Assembly: GCF_022605165.1 (NCBI RefSeq)
Contig: NC_063068.1
Location: 5,146,001-5,210,000 of the forward strand
Reading direction: 5' to 3'
Length of the DNA: 64,000 bases
Origin: Purpureocillium takamizusanense
Taxonomy: Eukaryota > Ascomycota > Sordariomycetes > Hypocreales > Ophiocordycipitaceae
The translations under genes and the position numbers were made by a program. The number at the start of each line of letters is the position of its first letter. Within the stretch, counting starts at the first letter, position 1. The notes beneath the pieces are model-generated. The model ran no database searches. It saw only the letters and a list, made by a program, of their open reading frames with translations, and was not told the origin of the DNA. This document shows, piece after piece, positions 1 to 10,721 of the stretch.

Positions 1-1648
1 CGGAGAGGGGCATTGAGCGGTCCCCCTTTCTCTAAATTACATCATTCTGTCGCGTCGCGGCCGGTCTCATTGGTGACGTGAACAACAGGCCTTGCAGAAA
101 AGGACGCTCGCAGAGCTAGTTGGCTATACAGTACTACCCCAGTGCCCCGGATCAAGATCAAGATCAGATCGAACAGTTGTGCCCCTCCCGTCATCATGAC
201 TGCAGCAGCAGCAGCAGCGGGAGCAGGAGCATGGATGGGGGGGGGATCTGCGAACCGCAACCACAAAAGCACCACCACATCCCACACACTTCCCGTCTCG
301 CTGGGCTGGCATTGCTGGCTGGCTGGGAACATCGCCGTGCCTGCCTTGTCTTGCCTGCCTGTCTTGCTGGAAGGGAAGCCAAGCTAAGCCCCACTCCCGC
401 CCGGCGGCGATCCGTGGACCCTCCCTCCCTCCCTTCTAAGGGGACGGCGCCGTTTCCTTCTACTCCCACTCTTTGCTGCTTCCGGCATAGCGAGGCAGGT
501 CTTTGTGAGAGGTACGAGGATCCATCAAAGGCGTTGGACGGCTGCGGTGGCGGCTGCGGCGGCGGCGGCGGCGGCTTGGATTGATGGCGAGAGGGGAGCG
601 CTCTGCCTCTGTCCGTGTCGTGGTGCCACCAGCAAGTAAGTACGTAGCTGCTGCTGCTGCTCCTGCTCCTGCATGCCTTTTTTGTTTGCTCCCTCTCTCT
701 CTATCCATGATGCCGGTGCCAATGCCAATGCCATGCCCTTATCTCGGCATGATGATTGATGGGGTGATTGATGGGGTGGTGATGGGTGGGTAAAAGACTG
801 GTGGTGGGTAGGCTCTTTTGTTCATCAGTGCGTGCAGGCGGACCGGACTCGCGTACTAAAAGGTACTTTGTTCGTTAGCATGGCACGTACGGTAAAGTTA
901 GTTACAGTGCCCGTTACCGCGTCTGCGGGCCTCCAGTTTCGGCATCGGGAGCGATAGGGCTTGGCTCTCCCTCCCTCTCTGTCGTTTTTTTTTTTGTGTT
1001 GCTGCGGTGGTGCCGCTGTCTGGGCCGGTCGGATGCCGGCTGGGCTGCTGGGTGGTCGTACAACCTTCCAGGGTAGCTGCTGCTGGTGGGTAGTAACGTT
1101 GGTTGAGTAGTAGGCAAGGTATGTAGACAATTGCATGCCTCGATTCACACACACTCCTGCTTGCGGCTGTGACACCCTCCTCCTCCTCTTCTCCCTCTCG
1201 GACCTCCCGTATCCATTCGACACCACTGCATTCTTTTTCTTCTTCCCCTTCTCTTCCGTCGTCCTTCCCCAGCGGCCTTGTTGATCCCGAATTCGGCACG
1301 CGGTTCGTTTCATCGCCCAGGCTTGGTGCTGCCTGTAGTACAACCTACTATTGCTGCCCTACCTTGTTCACCTTTTTACTCTTCTTTCTTCTTCTTCTCA
1401 ACACCAACCACTCTTCTCACCCTTCTCCCCCTCCTCTTCTTTTCCCTTCTCCTTACCGACCTGCCTTATAGAAGCCGCTGGTGCCTGTACCTGTACCCAG
1501 GCGAGCTTTCTTCTTCCTTCTCGCCCTCGGCTCTCTCACATACACACACCTCGAAGTCACCGCAGGCCGACCGACCGCTCGACCCGACACGACCCGACTT
1601 CGAATCATCGCCATTCCCGCCGACAGCAGCAGCAGCAAGCAGCCCACC
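1..1648. other. Intergenic/5' leader, no gene seen
   Basis: No supported gene. The stretch is GC-rich and full of simple sequence: a CAG run near 203-220, a GGC run near 557-576 and a long CT/TTC pyrimidine tract from about 1365 to 1450. The pyrimidine tract lies just upstream of the small protein gene starting at 1649, as is common for fungal promoters and 5' leaders. The many open frames here are low-complexity readings of these repeats. Confidence 0.6.
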
Positions 1649-2083
1649 ATGTCCATGGCAACCATCATCCCCGCCGCCGTCGTCCCCTCGGGCGCGCACC
1701 TGCAAGTCCCCGGCGCCGCCGCCGCCGCCGCCGCCTGCTCCTCGTCCTCGTCGTCCTCGTCCTCTCCCATGGCCACGATCGCTCCCCCAACCGCCGGCAT
1801 CGCCATCACCAGTACCACCACCGCAGCCGCCGGTACCACCACCAACAGCGGCGGCGGCGGCGGCGGCGGCGGCAACTGCCCCCCCGTCCGCCCCGGCTTC
1901 AACTCGCGCCTCACCTCGGACCGCCTCCGCGAGGGCGCCGGCCTCTACCTCCCGCCCCAGTTCCGCCCCGGCAGCGCCAGCACCAACCTCCGCAAGGGCC
2001 GCGTCTCCGTATTCCGCGAGACGGGCCTCTTTGACGGCCAGGACGACGACGACGACCACCGCGCCGGCTCCTCGTCGCCATGA
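1649..2083 (+). CDS. Small low-complexity protein with conserved-looking C-terminal half
   Basis: A 144-aa single-exon frame. I start at 1649 rather than at the in-frame codon 1481, because the 1649 ATG sits in a very good context (CCACCATGTCC) and the upstream part reads as pyrimidine-rich leader. Residues 1-75 are Ala, Ser, Thr and Gly homopolymer tracts written by GCC, TCG and GGC repeats. From about residue 76 the sequence becomes complex, with a motif beginning NCPPVRPGFNSRLTSDRLRE and later LRKGRVSVFRETGLFDGQ, ending in an Asp run and Ser-rich tail. No signal peptide, membrane segment or enzyme motif is visible. I do not recognise a named family; the C-terminal half reads like a genuine fungal protein, so I call it a hypothetical protein. 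Confidence 0.6.
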   Translation: MSMATIIPAAVVPSGAHLQVPGAAAAAAACSSSSSSSSSPMATIAPPTAGIAITSTTTAAAGTTTNSGGGGGGGGNCPPVRPGFNSRLTSDRLREGAGLYLPPQFRPGSASTNLRKGRVSVFRETGLFDGQDDDDDHRAGSSSP

Positions 2084-3207
2084 GAGAGAGAGAGAGAGAT
2101 GGAGAGCGCGAGTCGGACACGAGGATTGTCTGCATGCCGCCTCGCTCACACACGCACATACATACATACAACACACACACACACACTCTCTCTCTCCCCC
2201 CTCTCTCTCTCATGTTGCGCACAGCATTCTCTATCCCTCATCGGCTTCCCTCTTTCCGTCTATCCGCGCGTGTGGGACACACGAAATAAATATCTGCAGC
2301 ACGACCGCGTGTTGCCCCTCATTGTGCGACCACCACCGCTGCCACAAACCACCGGCCATCGTCGTCAGACGCACTCATGCATTTTCCATTCCGAGGGCGG
2401 TCAGGGCTCTCCATTGAGTTCCGCCGCCCCATGTCGTCCAGGACAACATTAAAAAAAAAAGGACCTTCTCTTCTTCTCCATCATTATTCATCATCATCAT
2501 CATCAGCAGCAGCAGCATTCTCATCTCGCGCTGCCCTTTCACTCAACAGCACCATCAACCATCTCTTACAGCACCCGGCGGCGGCGCCACAATAACCCCC
2601 AACAGAACAGCCTCGGCGTTTGTATCACCAACAAAAAAAACAAGAGACACGGAAAGGGAAAGAATTTGCATACCGTACCGTACCAATGGGGCTACGGCGG
2701 CCACGGCACATCCACATACTTAATACCTAATTATGCATCATCGTCATTATCCGAGCAGCAGTGGGCGGGGGGGGAGGGGACGGCGGCACGGGGCAGGAGA
2801 CGCTCCTTGGCCATGGGGTTTAGGAGCGACGGCAACGTGCCATGCGTGCAGGCGTGCCTGTGCCCATGACCTGTCGGGGCGGGGCCCCCGTTCGATACCC
2901 TTGATTTCAGCAACATAGAAAGAAAATGCCATCTTCTTCGCTATCGTGCCGTTGTGTATCTTCGTCCACCTGCTGCTCATGCTGCATGGCTTGGAGCTCG
3001 AGTCTTGGCAAACGCTGCTTGAGATTCACATCTAAAGACTGTTGTTTATACCTCAAGATGAAGCCAAATGCTGCATATGTTGTCCGCAATGCGCAAATCT
3101 TACGTCCAAAAAAACATCATATCCTCCGGATACCAATGCCGTGCCGTATCGACACGCCCAAACGCCTCGCTTGCTCATAATGCAATCTCTAACCATGACT
3201 GCGACGT
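2084..3207. other. Convergent 3' region between the small protein gene and PPN1
   Basis: No gene seen. It holds (GA)n directly at the upstream stop codon (about 2083-2098), ATAC repeats, (CA)n near 2170-2187, (CT)n, and CAT/CAG repeats near 2485-2515. An AATAAA at 2285-2290, about 200 nt after the stop at 2083, is a reasonable poly(A) signal for the plus-strand gene. Confidence 0.55.
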
Positions 3208-5283
3208 CTACATCTTCTCCAACTCATCCTTAGGCACCGTCTTGACGAACGCGTGTCCCAAGAAATGTAGCCATGCCTTATTCCTCTCGCGATCCTTCTT
3301 CTTCTTCTTCTTCTTGCCCTTGCCGTCAGCGCCAACCTCTGTATCCGCCTCCTTCAAGTCATCGGCGAGGACACCAGCCGAGTTGGTCTTTTTCTGGCCC
3401 ATGCGGTACGCGAGCCCGAGGTAGCTCTTGACCGTCAGGTCCTTGAGCTTGTAGATCTTGTCGTCAAACGTGCTGTACTCGACCTCGTACTTGAACTTGT
3501 TCGGCTTCGGCGGCGAGTGCTTGGGGGTTCTGCCGTCGGGATTGCCGCCCCGCCACTTCAGCCCGTCCACGTCCGCGTCCTGGATGTCGTTGTTGATGTA
3601 CGTTAGGTTGGCAAAGTATTGCGTGTAGCCCGTCAGGGTGAGCGCTTGCGGGTAGTACGCCGGTCCGGGCAACGAGCCCTTTGGTGGGTCCTCGGGGACG
3701 ATGAGGTTGGGGTCCTTCTTGGGCTTCTTCTTGCCCTTCTTGCCCTCCTTCTTCTTGTGCTTCTTTCGCTCCGCCTCGATACTTCGCCTGAGCTCATTGT
3801 GTGTCTCCTCATCCCAATCCTTCTCATTCCACGGTTGAGGAGATGTCCGTTGTGTGTTCTCAACGAACGAGTCCTGCCACAATGCTGCTTCACCCAACCC
3901 TGTAATATTGTACTCATAAACCCGAAGAGTCGGAAAAAAGTTGGGCACCACGCTCGGGCTGACAAATGATAGCTGATACCTTTCGGCATACTTGCCCCCA
4001 ATCTTCTTGAACTTCTTCTTTTTCTTCTTCCCCTTCTTGTCTGCGGATGCGTCATCGCCGTCATCGCCGTTGTCTTCTTGAACCTCAATCGCCGAGCCGG
4101 GGAGACCCGACCACTCATCACGCAACTCCAAAAGGTAATCGCTCTTGGACTCAACAGAGAACCCCTCGTCCATGTGTTCGCGGTCGGCTGCGCTTTCCGT
4201 TTCAATCGTCAGGTCAATCTTTTTGGTGTCGCTAAGCAGAAAGTGGTCAATGTTCATGTGCCCAAACAGAGACGCGGTTACGACGTCGCGATACTGCCTT
4301 AGCCATAGTGTGTACCGCTGCCAGCACGTCTCATCCCAATTCTGCTTGCTGTCGGTGCGGGCCGGGGGTACGTGGCCGATGAGGATGGCCTTCATACCCA
4401 TGTCGCGCAGGTGCTGCAGCTGAATACGCAGCCACTCCATATGCTTGAAGCCCGGCTCCGAGGGGTTCGCACAGCCGTCGACGGCGGCATTGCGGTCAAA
4501 GAAGAACATGGTGTTGAGGCTAAAGACAGCCAGCTTGCCGGGGATGACCTCGACGTAGAACCAACCGCCAAAGCCAAACGAGTGGCGCTGCTCCTCGGGA
4601 ACGAAGCGGCTCCAAATGTCACTGTAGGCATGGAACCACTTGTTGGGCCCTGCCTCCATGATGTTGTGGGGGAGGAAGTCATTGTTGCCGAAGGTGGGAA
4701 TGACGGGGATGGCGAGCCTGCCGTCGTGGGGTAAGGTGAAGGCCTCGACAAACTTGTCGGCGACGCGGCGGTTAGAGTCGAGAACCTGCTCGGCGGTGCG
4801 CGGATGCTTCTCGTCACTGTCGTGGCGGGCCGAGTCGCCGGTCCACACGACGAAGTCGATGTCGTCTCGAATGTTGGCCTCGATCCAGTCAAAGGTGGCA
4901 TTGACGAGGGAAAACGGCGAGTCGCAATCCGTCATCTCCGCGCCATACATGCCGGCCATACCTTTACCGCGGTGGCACGCAATGCCCTCCTCGGACGAGG
5001 TGTGGGCCTTGTAAAAGTCGTCGGGATGCAAATCTGGGGTGTCCAATGTTACCTTTCATGAGCCGATTGGCAGAGGGGCAGCAAGCGACGACGAACCAGT
5101 GATGTGTAAGAAGCGGCCGTTCAGCTTGCGCTGCTGGTGCGGTTGCGCTTCGGGATGGCGCGCCGGCTGCAGCACGCGTTGCAGAGCGTCGTATTCGGGA
5201 GGTGTTGGCGACGCGAGCACGCCCTGGATGCAGCCGCTCAGGACCGCGAGCAGCCGCAAGGGCACCAAGGCATCGCGAGCCAT
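3208..5283 (-). CDS. PPN1: Endopolyphosphatase (PPN1-type)
   Basis: Cleaves long inorganic polyphosphate chains internally, normally in the vacuole. Two exons, 5097-5283 and 3208-5033, with a 63-bp intron (5034-5096) that splits the codon for Asp63, giving 670 aa. The N-terminus has a hydrophobic signal/anchor (about residues 7-24). Calcineurin-like metallophosphatase motifs follow in order: D63-L-H65 in FLHITDLHP, the GD motif at 128-129, GNND at 178-181, GH in LIGHVPP (His283) and GHMNIDH at 320-326. The splice is supported because the metal-binding D-x-H exists only when the exons are joined. Three lysine-rich clusters (about 388-406, 483-502 and 634-642) interrupt the C-terminal half; the first follows an Asp/Ser-rich run. 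Length and motif order fit the fungal PPN1 family. Confidence 0.93.
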
Positions 5284-8200
5284 CGTGTAAGCGGAATGTG
5301 AGGTGTCGGTCGCGAGGCCAACTCAACGGCGCGCATGGAGAGGCGGGAGGTGCTCGCTCGTCAGGGCTTTATGTGAGCGACTCGCCCGTTGCTCCTCGAG
5401 TCGTGGCGCGGCGACCGCGCTTATGCGATCGGCAGCAATGCGCCGCGGCGAGAGACACAACTAGCAATGAACGAGGGCGCGCGTGGCCACATGCGCTGCA
5501 GGTCGCAAATGATGGGCGACGCGGTCAGATCAAGGGCCTGACTGAGGTGCAGTGAGGTCATGCAGGGTCGCTGCCTGGGCCGACTTTTCTACCGCGTGCG
5601 GTGGCCTGACGTAACCTTTGGCAGGCTCGTGGACGCCTGTGGAGACGGGCGGTGCAGCCACAGAGCGATTTTATCACGGTGGGGTGGTGACGTCCAGGGG
5701 TCTATTTATTGATCGTTTCGAGTCGTGAAAACCGCCTGATCTGTTGTTGGACATGAGAGACATGAGGAGCGGTCGGTGCCGTTTTATCCTCGGGGCCTGA
5801 GAGGACCATTTGGCCACAGGAACAGCCTTTGTTCGCCAGTCACTACAGTATCAGCGCAGACTTCGCGGTGGGCGGTTTTCCTATGCAGTGTTTTGCCTTT
5901 GCAGCTCGCTCCCCGCAGCCTTGGATGACAGCGGGCGGGAAGCCGCAACCAATCTCCACGACTCACAGCACACACGTGCGGCGATGAGACGGTGGCGCTG
6001 GAGCCGCGCTCGAACTCAACTGACCAACGCGCCGCGCCGCAGGGAGGGGCACGCGACCCTTTTTGGTGCGGCGCGCCTGCGCAGCAGCGGCACATTGTGC
6101 CAACGTATCGTAGTCCGTACTTGGTCGTGGCCCTTGATGGGCAGCCACACCCGCTCGGTGCTGCCGCCGACTGCGACGGCGGGTTGGTCGGTCGGACTCG
6201 GGGCGCTGTTACTGCGACACCGCTGCTGGCTCATATGCCGGTTTCAGCTGACTGGGCTTGCATGCAGATGACTTTCAGACAACTGACGCTGACGCGGATG
6301 GTCGCAGGCTCAAGCCCCCCCCCCCCCCCCCTTCCTCCCTGGCCTCGGCTCCCCCAGCTTTTTTTGGTATGCCGGGAACGTGGGGCCTCATTGTCGGCAG
6401 CGGCGTCAACTCTCACCGATAGGGAGCGTCGTTGTTGCACGGCAGGCTGCATGAGTTCTGGTTGGCGCGGGCCAGTCTGTGATCATGGGGGGCTCGGGTT
6501 GAAGCCACCTGCAGCTGCTTGCTCATCAATCTCAGTCGAGCTCTCAGGCGCGATGACGTCGGTGGTGACAGCGAGGCAGGGTGGTCAACGGCGAGGCCTG
6601 CTGTCGCTGGTGGGATGTCATGTCTGCAAAGTGTAAGTGTGTGAGGGTGAGGTGACTTCTGTCGTGTTCCACTGCGAGCACCGATATGAGGCCAGATTTG
6701 TCTGCCTGCGTGTGTGCACCTGCTGGACGGTGCAGAAGGAGCGACCTGTCGTGCTGCTTGCTCCTGCCGCGCGCACGCACGCAAGACTGTGTGTGGCGAC
6801 AGTGATGGGAGACTGGCAGGTACCAGGCCTGTACCAGTACCTTTGCGCCTTCCACGCTCGACGAGCGGAGAGATTAGTACTGAGAGAAGAAGACGCAAAG
6901 ACACTCTTTTGCATGTGCCACTGCGAGGGCATGGCGCCCTCCCGCCGCCGTCCAAACGTGGTGGCCGTCACCCAGTATGGCTCTGAAGCGTAGGTGCTCT
7001 CGCCGACGACAAAGAGGTCCCAGCTCACATCGCCCTTGGGGGCCAATCAATCGAGGAAATACCGACCAGAGTCCATCCGCTGCTTCGGTGGGCTACGTGG
7101 TACGGGGTGACGGCGTGTTGGCGGCGCTCCCAGGCCGCGTTGCGCAGATGCAGTTTGTCGAGCACAAAGGGCACCGATATCGCAAACAGTCCTATACGAC
7201 TCAACTCAGCGACGTTTGCTCAAGTTGGGTGCTGCGACCTGCGCGAGTGCCTCCTCCTCCAGCGGCGACGATGATGTGTCGGCGGCGAATTGCCACTTGT
7301 CATCTCACGGCGACGACGAAAGCAGTCATGTATAAACCCCCTTCTCGCTTCCTGCCAAAACCATGATTTCTTTCTTGCATCCATCCCAAGGCGCCTTCAC
7401 CGGATACCGACCGGCCCTTGGTTGCCTGCTGTATCGACCAGGTCTGCACGTACAGACGCCTGGCCAGCCTGAGCTAGCTGGTCTATTATTTACCCCTCCG
7501 GAGGACAACCGAGCCACTACGATACCCTGTGGCATACTCTATGACGGGCTCGGCGCACACGGCCTGGAGGTGTTGCTTGCTAGGTCCGCTGAGCGACGCC
7601 GATCAGGAGCAGATGGATCCGGCGCAACCGGGGAAGCGAGCCTGACATGACGCGACTGCAACTCGGCAACGTCGAATTGTTCTTGATTCGCTGCGATGGC
7701 CACGGCGCTAATGCTGCGTCACCCTGTGCCATGGACGACTTCATCAACGAAGCGGGCACGCATCGTGGCAGCGATTACGACTACCAAGAGCCAGAGACGG
7801 CCGCCAAAGACTTCGGCTGGCTGGCTCGCCGCGTTAGGTAGAGCCATGGACGACAACTTATACGGGTCGAAAAGAGGCAGTCGATACCGAGGTCAACGTC
7901 GTCAACATGGGCTTTGACCAAGAGAGTGGTTGCAAGCCACTGCGGCTCCGGCCTGTCTCCTCTGGCAACTCCAAACCACGCGACGAAGCTCGGGATCGTG
8001 TTGAGCACCGTGTGCCCGGCGGCAATGATCACTTCCTTCTCTCCATCAAAGACGGTGATTGACCATGTGCTGCCGGGCGTATATACATCGCGGAAGACCG
8101 ACCCGGACTTTGACAAGACGGCCCTCCTCTAATTCCTATACAAATACAGGGGAATGCACGGCAGGGCTGCCTTGCACACCGAGCCTTGAGGACCGAAGTC

Positions 8201-8580
8201 CTCAGCGGTCTTGACATCAGTACGGGTCTCTGGCCATGAGCTAGCTTAGAGGCACCGGCAGCAGCTCCGGCCCCGGCCTTAGGGGAAGGGGAAGGGGGAA
8301 AAGATGGTATGTCTTTACGTAGTAGTAACAGTGGGGAAAACGCCGGTAGATTATAAATTGGGCCAAGCTTTAAATACTGCTCTCTGATCTACCTAAAGTA
8401 TGCAAAAACCGGGCCATAGAAATCCTTTCGAAACTTCGTTCCTCAAGGCACTAACTACGTACAAAGTGTCGCCCATCTCCGCCCAGTAGTTTCAAGCCGG
8501 TCTCCCGTAACAAAACAAACCCCCGTATTGCAAACCTAGGGTGCATACTCAGCATCCACGCTAATAGGTAGTTAGACTCG
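5284..8580. other. Gene-poor region upstream of PPN1
   Basis: About 3.3 kb without a confident gene apart from the coding remnant listed separately near 7.8-8.2 kb. GC-rich open frames on both strands here have no recognisable motif and conflict with each other. A run of 17 C lies at 6315-6331. One CACGTG (5973-5978), the core bound by Pho4/NUC-1-type phosphate regulators, lies about 690 bp upstream of the PPN1 start; a single hexamer at that distance is weak evidence. Confidence 0.5.
7781..8235 (-). pseudogene. Decayed coding remnant, possibly serine-protease-like
   Basis: On the minus strand one reading frame stays protein-like from about 8235 down to about 7840, broken by an in-frame TAG at 8129-8131. 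The part after the stop contains a run ending EVIIAAGHTVLN, which resembles the strand and catalytic His of trypsin-fold proteases (TAAHC/AGHT), followed later by DDVDLGID. After about 7845 the frame loses coherence, as if by a frameshift, before a stop at 7781-7783. No Gly-Asp-Ser active-site segment could be found downstream. There is no good ATG start, although intron acceptors (TAG) occur nearby, so it could instead be an internal exon of a spliced gene. Treat the protease resemblance as a hint only. Confidence 0.28.
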
Positions 8581-8928
8581 TTAACCTACTGAGTTCTGAC
8601 ACTGTCGAGAGCTATAGCGCCCCCAGAGTTCCCATTTCTCAGGAAGATCCGAGGTGCGGTTGAGGTAGGGATGCAATGCCCAAAAGAAACCACATGATTG
8701 AGTCACCTCCCCGCAATGCTATATATAAATATATTAGCAACGTATATCCCCTAGCTAGTAATAAGAGTATATACATACTCCTTTGATGGGCCGTCCATTC
8801 CACCAGTCTTTAGCAGCTAAGGCTTCGCCTTCGAATTCATATCTGTGTAATAGCTCATCGCCTTCTTTTGGGCATCGTCCGCTAAAAGCAAGCGCTACGG
8901 ACAAAAAGGAGAGGAAGAGAAGCCTCAT
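8581..8928 (-). CDS. Small secreted four-cysteine protein (candidate effector)
   Basis: Not recognised as any named family. Two exons, 8779-8928 and 8581-8718, joined across a 60-bp intron (8719-8778) with donor GTATGT, branch-like GCTAAT and acceptor ATAG, phase 0, giving 95 aa. A classical signal peptide, MRLLFLSFLSVALA, is followed by a mature part of about 80 aa with four cysteines (19, 52, 59, 90), three Trp in the second half and one N-glycosylation site (N70-R-T). A TATA box (TATATAAAG on the minus strand, 9014-9023) lies about 85 bp upstream of the ATG. Each piece is modest alone, but signal peptide, TATA spacing, fungal-type intron and a coherent frame on both sides of the splice agree. 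It stands alone in an AT-richer stretch beside the paralogous six-cysteine genes, with which I see no sequence similarity. Confidence 0.66.
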
Positions 8929-9013
8929 AGTTGCCGTCGGATGTCTTGAGAGTTGGAGGGTTCAATTGCGGTTCTTGAACTAGCTGATACGGGGTCTGGG
9001 GGACCAGAGGCGC

Positions 9014-9023
9014 CTTTATATAT
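9014..9023 (-). promoter_or_regulatory. TATA box of the four-cysteine secreted protein gene
   Basis: TATATATAAAG-type motif read on the minus strand, about 85 bp before the ATG at 8928. Confidence 0.5.
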
Positions 9024-9885
9024 ACGCGTCATTATATCAGCATTGATAGAAATGATATATACACGTAATATTGGTGACAAATTGGCCGCCACGAGGGCAA
9101 TATATTATCCCTCATGTACGATCTAGGTGGGAGCCTGGTAGACGCACGGATGCCTATTGTACCTTCTGAATGCCCGGGGGCCATTTTAGCTCTACCCGGG
9201 CGAGGCGTCGCGCTGCGCACGGTGTTTCCAATTGCCGAGGAGACAGAGCAATTAACTAGTCATATAAAGTGTAAACTGTTCAATGGCTTTTACGCAAGGC
9301 CAACCCCACCTTTGTATATATATACAAAGTAGTAGTTGTGTAGTGAACTTGTGTGTAATGATGGCGACCTCTGAGTAAGCGATGAGATTGATAATCCACG
9401 AGACTACTATCATTGACAACTACATACAACGTCCTCGTAGTCATAGGATTAGGGCTGTGATTGATACGCCCCCATTTCGGCTCTTTGTAGGAGGAGGTAT
9501 AATAATCACGTACCTTACTTGAAAGCAGCATTCTATTACCCAAAACTCGAGCACGAAAAACGCTTCATTCGAGAGTCCTTCGGCTTCCAAGTGTAAGGCG
9601 CAAGCGGAGAACAAGTCTCGGTTGACCCAATGAAGTGATGGGCCGCAGGCAGCACGCCGATCATCCCTGCCGAAGTGAACAATCATCGAAACGCCAAGGC
9701 CGCATAGCGTCCGCGAGCCGGCGATGTCGGGGCAGGTGGTAGAAGCCGAAACTCGCCCGACGCCGGCCTATGCCTCCTCTCATCCGACATGTCTATCAAG
9801 ACCGGCGGCGGCAGCGCTGGGTGCCGCTTTCTGGAATGGGGTTTCCACTAAGCGCAGACGGTATCCATCGTGCGTATCTGCGACA

Positions 9886-9906
9886 CCCCCCCCCCCCCCC
9901 GGGGGG
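9886..9906. repeat. C15-G6 homopolymer block
   Basis: Fifteen C immediately followed by six G, able to fold as a hairpin. It is prone to slippage and to assembly error. Confidence 0.9.
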
Positions 9907-10093
9907 AACGAACGATGGCCTGCTCGGTGCGTGTCTGAAGATGGCAAGCCGAAAAGGCCCGAAGCCTCGAGCCACACGTTCAAGGAGTCAAAGAAATCTC
10001 AGAAATACAGGAAGTCTAAGGAGTCGAGCGTTACAATTTAGTCACGAAATCACGTTCTGATCATGATGTAGAGAAGAGAGAGAAGGGGGGGCA

Positions 10094-10099
10094 TATAAA
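10094..10099 (+). promoter_or_regulatory. TATA box of the first six-cysteine paralogue
   Basis: TATAAA, 136 bp upstream of the ATG at 10230, preceded directly by a run of seven G. The paralogue at 12190 has the same G-run plus TATA arrangement, which supports shared promoter descent. Confidence 0.6.
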
Positions 10100-10229
10100 G
10101 ACCGCTTGTCCTTGCTCGAAAGAAGCGGTTAACCTCCAATTCTATCACTATCGCCATACTCATTCCCACGCTTCACGCACTAACCAATTTTCCACGCCCT
10201 GCCTCGTCGGCCCGTCCACACCCTACGAC

Positions 10230-10721
10230 ATGCGTCCCTACCTCGTTGTTTCTTTGCTGTTAAGCGTGGCGCAGGCCGGTTTTGAGATCAAACACGGCGT
10301 ACGTGCAAGGCGAAGGGCCTGGCCCCCAAGTGCAGACCCGCGTGAACGAATGCGTAACAGTCGAGGGGATTGGCTGACATGGTGTTGCTTCTAGCGATGC
10401 GACAAGGCGGAGCAGAAATGCTACTAGAATATTGCGTTGAAGGAAGGGCTTCTCGGGACCTGCCACGATCATTTCAAAGTGAGTCTTGCTTCCCCCTCTC
10501 AGACCTCACTCACATGGACAGCCTGTTGTTTGCTCAGTGGGCATTCGTTATACAATATTATATATATATATATATGTACGGAGTGCCGTTGACCCGGGAC
10601 GCTAACGCTCAACTCTCCGCAGTGCCCCAAACAAGGCGGGAGGTGCTGGTGGAACTCTAACGGCGACGCTACCCGGTGCACGCCGCCTACTATCGAGGCG
10701 GGATACTACCTCACGCGTTAG
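10230..10721 (+). pseudogene. Six-cysteine small secreted protein, copy 1, broken by an in-frame stop
   Basis: Three exons, 10230-10298, 10395-10478 and 10623-10721, all introns phase 0. Exon 1 encodes a signal peptide starting MRPYLVVSLLLSVAQA. Exons 2 and 3 carry six cysteines spaced C-x6-C-x13-C-x5-C-x6-C-x10-C, exactly as in the copy at 12190. The eleventh codon of exon 2 (10425-10427) is TAG where the intact copy has an Arg codon, and the frame continues well on both sides. Exon 2 is 84 bp, as in the paralogue. The second intron contains a (TA)n run. The C-terminus ends soon after the last cysteine and lacks the lysine tail of copy 2. Either a pseudogene or a gene with exon 2 skipped (skipping keeps the frame); pseudogene is the simpler reading. 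The family is not one I recognise. Confidence 0.68.
10556..10575. repeat. (TA)n microsatellite in intron 2 of copy 1
   Basis: Alternating TA tract of about 20 bp within the 144-bp second intron of the broken paralogue. Confidence 0.85.

Larger units (their letters stand above)
8929..10229. other. Divergent spacer between secreted protein genes
   Basis: No supported gene. The left part (to about 9550) is TA-rich with short TATATA runs. A block of 15 C followed by 6 G lies at 9886-9906. Two short frames, plus strand 9114-9332 and minus strand 9441-9686, read a little like protein but have no supporting start, splice or family match. The last 140 bp carry the promoter of the gene at 10230. Confidence 0.5.

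Noticed and set aside
1481..1648. In-frame upstream start for the first small protein with a hydrophobic stretch that could pass as a signal peptide
   Set aside because: The ATG at 1649 has a much better context, and the upstream sequence is a pyrimidine-rich leader whose translation is incidental.
5973..5978. CACGTG upstream of PPN1 as a phosphate-control site
   Set aside because: One hexamer about 690 bp from the start codon is expected by chance in this much DNA; kept only as a remark.
7363..7841. Two plus-strand frames overlapping by ATGA (95 and 64 aa), the first 34 bp after a TATAAA
   Set aside because: They lie partly opposite the coding remnant, show no motif, and ATGA overlap has no meaning as an operon in a fungus.
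9114..9332. Plus-strand frame containing a run MPIVPSECPGAILALPGRG that reads like a protein fragment
   Set aside because: No family could be named, there is no partner exon or promoter, and the sequence ends in TA repeats. It overlaps the promoter side of the minus-strand secreted gene.
9441..9686. Minus-strand frame ending LEAEGLSNEAFFVLEFWV, faintly like the C-terminal part of an NAD-dependent sterol/epimerase enzyme
   Set aside because: Only about 20 residues look similar, no Rossmann motif exists nearby and the frame decays after a TACGTG site. Too little to call.
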